A stretch of 64,000 nt of DNA from contig CAZWYF010000018.1 of the NCBI GenBank assembly GCA_964637835.1, positions 4,656-68,655 of the forward strand. Direction: 5' to 3'. Of the stretch, positions 59,718-64,000 are shown in pieces. Under the pieces are notes generated by a model, which was not told the origin of the DNA, searched no databases, and worked only from the letters and a program-made list of their open reading frames with translations. A program made the translations under genes and the position numbers. This DNA is from Glo-17 sp964637835. Its GTDB lineage: Bacteria; Krumholzibacteriota; Krumholzibacteriia; LZORAL124-64-63. How positions within the stretch are numbered: the stretch's first letter is position 1; each line of letters opens with the position of its first letter.

Positions 59718-59732
59718 CCCGATGCTCAGCAT

Positions 59733-60725
59733 TCAGGCGGCACGCGCGTTCCGCGAGGAGCCCAGTGCCTCGCCCAGCGGCGAGGCGATGAGTTCCCGCG
59801 ACAGCTGCTGTTCCTGGCGGAGCCAGCCCAGGATCACCGGACGACTGATCTGCTTGAGCAGCAGGCGCAGGCCCTCGCGGCCCGGGCCATGCTGTCGCAG
59901 CAGGCGCGAGTTGATCAGCCGCAGGGCCACCTGCTCGAGCAGGCGATGCTGGCTGTGGAGCATGGACTCGGCGAGCGCGAGGCCCTGGCGGTCATCCAGC
60001 ACCGCGTCGATCAGACCGTGCACCACGCGTAGCATGCCATGGTAGGTCATGTCGCTGGTACGGACCGAGCCCAGTCCCCGCCAGATGTTGTGCAGGAACG
60101 CCACCGTGGTGTCGCCCGGCGCCACGTTGTAGGCCAGGCCAGGGTCGCCGCCATGACTGTCGCTGTTGGCGGTGAGGTGCTTGCCGAGGCGGCGGGCCAG
60201 GGCCTCGGTGGCCTCGTTGAGGCGCCGGGGTCGTCCCGCGTTGAGTTCCAGCACGTCGAAGCACGCGGCGATGTGCCGGACCTTCGCGAAGTCCACCTGT
60301 CCGCGCCGCAACTCCGCCGGCTCGAACCAGGTGGGGTGGTTGTACTGGGCCAGGACGCCGTGCTCCGCGCAGAAGCCGAGCAGCTCGGCCAACGTGATGA
60401 CCTCGCGGCGCAGGCGCGCGTAGGTGTCCGGGTGCAGGAGATACAGGTTGACGTGGATCGAGAACCCGATCTGCGGGTCGCGCAGGGTGTGCTCCACGCC
60501 GGGGATGACCAGACGCCGGTCGGCCTCGGGCAGCTCGCGGATCAGCCTCCGATAGCCGTCCATGGTGTCGTGGTCGGTGAGGGTGAAGTAATCCATCCGC
60601 CGCGTGGGGTCAGGGTGCGCGAGGGCGCGCTCGAACAGGGCCCGCGGCGAGAGGGATGCCAGATCCGGCACGTCGTGGGAGACGTGGCTGTGCAGGTGCA
60701 GGTCCGCGCGTCGCAGCGTGTTCAT
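59733..60725 (-). CDS. PHP-domain phosphoesterase-like protein
   Basis: 330 aa. Metal-binding motifs are in family order: DLHLHSHVSHD at the N-terminus, TLTDHDTMDGY, IPGVEHTL, AQYNHPTWF and ANSDSHGGDPGLAYN. It probably hydrolyses a phosphoester with a trinuclear metal site. The last ~90 residues are helical and not part of the domain. ATG 60725 is the start; the upstream region has no firm promoter. Convergent with the prenyltransferase gene. Substrate unknown. Confidence 0.85.
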   Translation of the reverse strand: MNTLRRADLHLHSHVSHDVPDLASLSPRALFERALAHPDPTRRMDYFTLTDHDTMDGYRRLIRELPEADRRLVIPGVEHTLRDPQIGFSIHVNLYLLHPDTYARLRREVITLAELLGFCAEHGVLAQYNHPTWFEPAELRRGQVDFAKVRHIAACFDVLELNAGRPRRLNEATEALARRLGKHLTANSDSHGGDPGLAYNVAPGDTTVAFLHNIWRGLGSVRTSDMTYHGMLRVVHGLIDAVLDDRQGLALAESMLHSQHRLLEQVALRLINSRLLRQHGPGREGLRLLLKQISRPVILGWLRQEQQLSRELIASPLGEALGSSRNARAA

Positions 60726-60911
60726 GGGTCCCCATGAAACGACGCGATGATGAAGGGACGGTGAGGCAGAAGGCAGGATTCGTCGAGGATCCGGTTCGGA
60801 ACCTGTTGAACGGCGGCGCTGACGGTCTTTTCACCTGCTCGTGGCCAGTCGTTGACACGGCGGCCCTTTCATGGGCCCAAGTCATCGCGGCACCCGGACC
60901 AGGGAGGTGGC

Positions 60912-61352
60912 ATGGAGGCGAAGGGGCTGCTCATCGGTGGCCTGCTGCCGGCGCTCATGTACGGCCTGGCTGGCCTGTTGCAGAAGGCCACCACCCGCAC
61001 CGGCGCCGGCCTGGGCCCCTATCTGCTCTGCATCGGCATTGGCGTCCTGGCGATCGGGACGCTGCTGACTGCCACCTCCAGCGGCCCGGCGCGCGCCATC
61101 ACCAGCAAGGCGGCCCTCCTGTCCGGCGGCGTGGGGCTCGCCTGGGCCCTGGGCACGTGGTTGGTGGCAGTGGGTCTGTCGCGGTATGCGGCGCCACTGG
61201 CGAAGATCGTGCCGCTCTACAACATGAACACGCTGGTGGTGGTGTTGCTGGCGCTGGTGGTCTTCGCGGAGTATCGCGACGTGACCGTCAGCAAGCTGCT
61301 GGCCGGTTCACTGCTCATCGTGGCCGGCGGGACGCTGGTGGCCAGCGCCTGA
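60912..61352 (+). CDS. EamA-like half-size membrane transporter
   Basis: 146 aa from ATG 60912, which has AGGGAGGTGG upstream. Five hydrophobic segments with one EamA repeat: LIGGLLPALMYGLAGLLQKA, GLAWALGTWLVAVGL, PLAKIVPLYNMNTLVVVL and LLAGSLLIVAGGTLVASA. Full DMT proteins have two such repeats, so this one should dimerise. Substrate unknown. A GC-rich repeat follows its stop. An upstream TTGACA at 60852 lacks a -10. Confidence 0.75.
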   Translation: MEAKGLLIGGLLPALMYGLAGLLQKATTRTGAGLGPYLLCIGIGVLAIGTLLTATSSGPARAITSKAALLSGGVGLAWALGTWLVAVGLSRYAAPLAKIVPLYNMNTLVVVLLALVVFAEYRDVTVSKLLAGSLLIVAGGTLVASA

Positions 61353-61363
61353 AGCGCACGTAT

Positions 61364-61431
61364 CCGACCGACCGACCGACCGGCCCGACCGGCCCGGCTG
61401 GCCCGGCTGGCCCGGCTGGTGCGGCTGGTGC
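61364..61431. repeat. Tandem repeats between two convergent stops
   Basis: CCGA units (61364-61379) grade into 9-base GGCCCGGCT-type units (61391-61426 and variants) ending at the anti-sigma stop (61434). Confidence 0.8.
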
Positions 61432-61433
61432 GC

Positions 61434-61694
61434 CTAATCCGACCAGCGCGCCATCACGCGCTCCTCCAGTTCCCGGCAGCGGTCCGGCGCCGGCGCCGCG
61501 CCGAGGAGCCGGCGGGCCTGGTCGCCCAGGGCCCGCATCTGCTGGACGTAACGCGCGCAATGGTGGCACATCATCAGGTGCATGCGGAAACGCAGGCGGG
61601 CCCAGAAGCCCAGATCCTCCGCCGTCCCCATGGCCGCGTGCTCGTGGACCTCGCGACAGCTGTACATGCCGGGCATCTTCATCATCGTCGTCAT
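61434..61694 (-). CDS. Zinc-finger anti-sigma factor-like protein
   Basis: 86 aa. The HLMMCHHC motif (H-x3-C-x2-C) with an upstream YSCREVHEHAA fits the ZAS anti-sigma domain; no transmembrane segment follows, so it may be a soluble redox-sensing form. The ATG at 61694 overlaps the sigma factor stop as ATGA; ATG 61685, nine bases after GGAGGG, is an equally good start. It probably binds and restrains the sigma factor encoded upstream. Confidence 0.8.
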   Translation of the reverse strand: MTTMMKMPGMYSCREVHEHAAMGTAEDLGFWARLRFRMHLMMCHHCARYVQQMRALGDQARRLLGAAPAPDRCRELEERVMARWSD

Positions 61695-62290
61695 CCCTCC
61701 GCGAAGCCTCGGTCCTCCAGACACTCGCGCAGCCGGTTACGGGCGCGGTAGAGGATCACTCCCAGGTTTGTGCCGGTGACCTCCAGGACATTACAGATCT
61801 CCCTGGTAGCCAGGCCCTCCACCTCGCGCAACACGAACGCCAGGCGGTGCCGCTCGGGCACGGTCTCCAGGCATTCCTCGAGGTGACGGCGGATCTGCTG
61901 GTCCCAGAGGTCGCCGTCCGTCTCGCGCGGTGGCGCCTGCCACATGCCGCGGTCGTCGAACCGCTGCTCGAGGACGTCGTCGATGTCGTCGTGGCGCGCG
62001 TCGCGCTGGAAGCCGCGGCGCGCCTCCCGGAGCTTGTGATAGAGGATCCCGAAGAGCCAGGTGCGCACCTGGCTGCGGCCCTCGAAGCGCGGCAGGGTCT
62101 CGATGAAGGTCAGGAAGACCTGCTGGGTGACGTCATCGGCCGCCGTGTCGTCGAGCCCGGCGCCGCGGGCGGCGCGCAGGATCTGCGGCAGGTACTCGTG
62201 AACCACGGCGCCGACCGCCTCGCGGTCGCGGCGTTGCAGGCGGGCGAGGAATTCCGGCGTTCCGAACTCGGGCGGCGGCGTATGGGACAC
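61691..62290 (-). CDS. ECF-type RNA polymerase sigma factor
   Basis: 199 aa from GTG 62290, with GGAGG 6 bases upstream. Region 2 is VTQQVFLTFIETLPRFEGRS plus VRTWLFGILYHKLRE; region 4 is VPERHRLAFVLREVEGLATR followed by EICNVLEVTGTNLGVILYRA. It resembles RpoE-like extracytoplasmic factors paired with zinc anti-sigma proteins. Its overlap with the anti-sigma gene supports a regulatory pair. Targets unknown; the divergent membrane gene at 62538 is a candidate. Confidence 0.9.
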   Translation of the reverse strand: MSHTPPPEFGTPEFLARLQRRDREAVGAVVHEYLPQILRAARGAGLDDTAADDVTQQVFLTFIETLPRFEGRSQVRTWLFGILYHKLREARRGFQRDARHDDIDDVLEQRFDDRGMWQAPPRETDGDLWDQQIRRHLEECLETVPERHRLAFVLREVEGLATREICNVLEVTGTNLGVILYRARNRLRECLEDRGFAEG

Positions 62291-62537
62291 TGGTGGCCTC
62301 CGTCGCGAGAGTCTGGTGGGGCGATTCCGCCTCACCATAGCCTCATCCGGGCCCGACGGCGAGACCATGGCCGACGATCTCCGCCACCGGCGCGGTCAGG
62401 TGTAAGGGACCGGCGCCCGGGTGCACCCACGGGACGTGAACGACGAGGGCGGCTGCCGACAGGGAGGCCGGGACGACGCGAACGGGAACGGCCGCCGCCT
62501 TGACAGGATGGAGAACCACGGTCCGGGAGGTGGAGCG

Positions 62538-63014
62538 ATGTTCGGGAAGAAGAAGCTGATCGCGGGAATCGGTGCCGGGCTGGCCGGCGGCCTGGTGTTC
62601 GGGATGATGATGACCATGATGGGCATGCTGCCGATGATCGGCAAGATGATCGGTCAGCCCACGGTGGCCGCCGGCTGGCTGGTGCACCTGGGCATCTCCG
62701 CCACCATCGGCACCAGCTTCGCGGTGCTGCTGGGCTGGCTGGTGACGGGCAAGCTCAGCAGCCTGGTGTTCGGCACGGTGTACGGGATGATGTGGTGGCT
62801 CATCGGCCCGCTCACGCTGATGCCGCTCTTCCTGGGCATGGGCCTGGGCGCGAACTGGAACCTCGCCGCCGCCCAGAACATGCTGCCCAGCCTCATGGGC
62901 CACGCCGTCTTCGGGATGGTGATGGGCATCGCATACGCGCCGCTGCTGCGGCGACTGGCCAGCCGGCCGTCGTCTGCGGGGCGGGCGCAGCGAGAGGCGG
63001 AAGCCGCGGCTTAG
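62538..63014 (+). CDS. Membrane protein of unknown function
   Basis: 158 aa from ATG 62538, preceded by GGGAGGTGGAG. Four hydrophobic segments rich in Met and Gly (GGLVFGMMMTMMGMLPMIGK; VFGTVYGMMWWLIGPLTLMP; GHAVFGMVMGIAYAPLLRRL). The Gly-His-Ala...Gly pattern resembles small uncharacterised four-helix membrane proteins. The Met richness might bind copper, which is a guess. It is divergent from the ECF sigma gene, 247 bases between starts, and could be in its regulon. Confidence 0.65.
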   Translation: MFGKKKLIAGIGAGLAGGLVFGMMMTMMGMLPMIGKMIGQPTVAAGWLVHLGISATIGTSFAVLLGWLVTGKLSSLVFGTVYGMMWWLIGPLTLMPLFLGMGLGANWNLAAAQNMLPSLMGHAVFGMVMGIAYAPLLRRLASRPSSAGRAQREAEAAA

Positions 63015-63220
63015 CAGGGGTGCGCCGTGGCTGGCGGGCCGTCGCGATGGCGGCCCTCCGCCTCGATCAGCGGGGCCGGCTTCCGGGGGGAAGCCGGCCC
63101 CGTCGTCTCTTCCCCGCCGGTCTCTTCCCGGCCGTCTCTTCCCGGCAGCTTGACGGGACGCCGTCGGTGGCGGATGATCGCAGCCGATCGACCGATCCGC
63201 CCCCCGGAGGGAGTCTCCGC

Positions 63221-63946
63221 ATGCCGACCAAGGTCACCGTGGGCGAGATGCTCTCGCTCTCCATCGCCGCCTTCCTGCGCGGTCTGGGCCCCATCCTGGT
63301 CCTCGTGATCCTGATCTACGGCGTGATCTTCGGCGCGGCGTACCTCGGCGGGCTCTCCCAGACCGCCACGCCGTCGTTCGCCACCTCGCTGCTGGTCTTC
63401 CTCTGCACCTTCTTCGCCGCCTTCCTGGCCCAGGGCGCCATCATCCGGGGCACCTACGGCATCCTGCGTGGCGAACCGTTCGACCTCCAGCTGTCCCTGG
63501 CCGTCGCCATGCGCCGCGCGCTCCCGCTGGTCCTGCTGGCCCTGGCGATGACGGTGATGCTGGTGGCCGGCTACATGCTGCTGATCATCCCCGGCATCAT
63601 GCTGCAGTGCGCGCTCTTCGTGGCCGTCCCCGTACTGATGGTCGAGCGCGGCAACGTGGCCCACGCCATCCAGCGCAGCTTCGAGCTCACCGCCGGCTAT
63701 CGCCTGCGCATCTTCGGCCTCTACATCCTGATCCAGATCGTGGTGGGCCTGCCCCTGGGCATCCTGTCCATGATCCTGCAGCTGGCCCTGGTCGACACCA
63801 GCCCCCAGCTGGTGGCCGTGCTCACCACCCTGATCAACGGCGTCAGCGGCATGGCCGGCGCCGTGGCCATGGTGGTGGCCTACTACAAGCTCCGCGAGGA
63901 GGTGGACGGCGTCGGCCTGGACGACCTCGCCGACGTCTTCACCTGA
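63221..63946 (+). CDS. Multi-pass membrane protein (glycerophosphodiester-phosphodiesterase membrane-domain-like)
   Basis: 241 aa from ATG 63221 with GGAGG upstream. About six transmembrane segments; MLLIIPGIMLQCALFVAVPV followed by LMVERGNVAHAIQRSFELTA is the typical motif of this loose family (YciC/DUF975-like), where the amphipathic segment lies on the membrane. No catalytic residues are seen. A role in membrane integrity or export is often proposed but not shown. The remaining 54 bases to the window end hold no gene. Confidence 0.7.
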   Translation: MPTKVTVGEMLSLSIAAFLRGLGPILVLVILIYGVIFGAAYLGGLSQTATPSFATSLLVFLCTFFAAFLAQGAIIRGTYGILRGEPFDLQLSLAVAMRRALPLVLLALAMTVMLVAGYMLLIIPGIMLQCALFVAVPVLMVERGNVAHAIQRSFELTAGYRLRIFGLYILIQIVVGLPLGILSMILQLALVDTSPQLVAVLTTLINGVSGMAGAVAMVVAYYKLREEVDGVGLDDLADVFT

Positions 63947-64000
63947 GTTGTGCCCCGAAGAATGTTGACGGGTCCGGGTCTTGCCCCGGCCCAGGCCATG

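Noticed and set aside
60852..60880. TTGACA as a promoter for the EamA-like gene
   Set aside because: The -35 is perfect but no -10-like sequence lies 15-19 bases downstream.
62500..62530. TTGACA before the membrane protein at 62538
   Set aside because: No -10, and the distance to the start codon would leave almost no leader.

Overview
The window is about 70% GC and densely coded on both strands. It reads as chromosomal DNA of a Gram-negative bacterium: there are several lipoproteins with lipoboxes, a predicted outer-membrane barrel and many Sec signal peptides. Five secreted proteins end in a FlgD-like Ig domain opened by a PNPFNP-type motif and closed by a K-L-T-L-x-R-like tail. That combination, the high GC and the mixed metabolism suggest an uncultured FCB-group lineage of the Krumholzibacteriota/Eisenbacteria kind; this placement is inference from gene content, not phylogeny. 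A 100-N gap at 51972-52071, flanked by identical 55-base ends, shows that this is a scaffold, probably metagenomic. No tRNA, rRNA, CRISPR array, transposase or phage gene was seen.

Layout. 1-4.7 kb: two GT4 glycosyltransferases around a beta-helix secreted protein, and a Cys-rich secreted protein. 4.9-6.9 kb: a beta-decarboxylating dehydrogenase and a convergent queuosine-precursor transporter. 7.0-13.6 kb: a complete seven-gene Mrp cation/proton antiporter operon whose last gene overlaps an eighth, a voltage-gated cation channel with an acidic filter. 13.8-21.1 kb: methyltransferase, YpdA-like flavin reductase, bacterioferritin, M48 protease lipoprotein, PPDK/PEP-synthase regulator and HD protein, then the ovothiol synthase OvoA. 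21.2-31.8 kb: propeller glycosidase-like protein, DUF1737 protein, purEK, zinc alcohol dehydrogenase, FlgD-tailed proteins, octaheme cytochrome c, MscS channel and WbqC protein. 31.8-37.5 kb: sugar-type ABC importer without an ATPase, fasciclin and transglutaminase proteins, small acidic protein. 37.5-47.5 kb: large FlgD-tailed protein, lipoproteins, DUF2237 protein, and a minus-strand run YitT - HydF - unknown lipoprotein - FGE-like protein. 47.7-51.9 kb: MarR regulator, ablA, Na+/solute symporter, ablB. 52.2-64 kb: barrel protein, FHA-GAF-PP2C phosphatase coupled to a metallophosphoesterase, SMUG1-type glycosylase, DUF1684 lipoprotein with a repeat-expanded signal peptide, a third GT4, UbiA prenyltransferase, PHP protein, EamA half-transporter, an ECF sigma/anti-sigma pair and two membrane proteins.

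How the genes fit together. A sodium/osmotic theme recurs: Mrp antiporter plus cation channel, Na+/solute symporter inside an N-acetyl-beta-lysine osmolyte operon, and MscS. This suits a saline or alkaline habitat. A low-molecular-weight-thiol and iron theme (OvoA, YpdA-like reductase, bacterioferritin) lies within about 6 kb. HydF suggests [FeFe]-hydrogenase maturation, with its partners outside the window. Many gene pairs overlap by four bases (ATGA or GTGA), so operons are tightly coupled.

The least explained parts are the HydF/lipoprotein/FGE-like run, the channel fused into the mrp operon, the YpdA-like protein that lacks the cysteine reported for YpdA, and GC-rich short tandem repeats that repeatedly sit in linkers, a signal peptide and next to stop codons.
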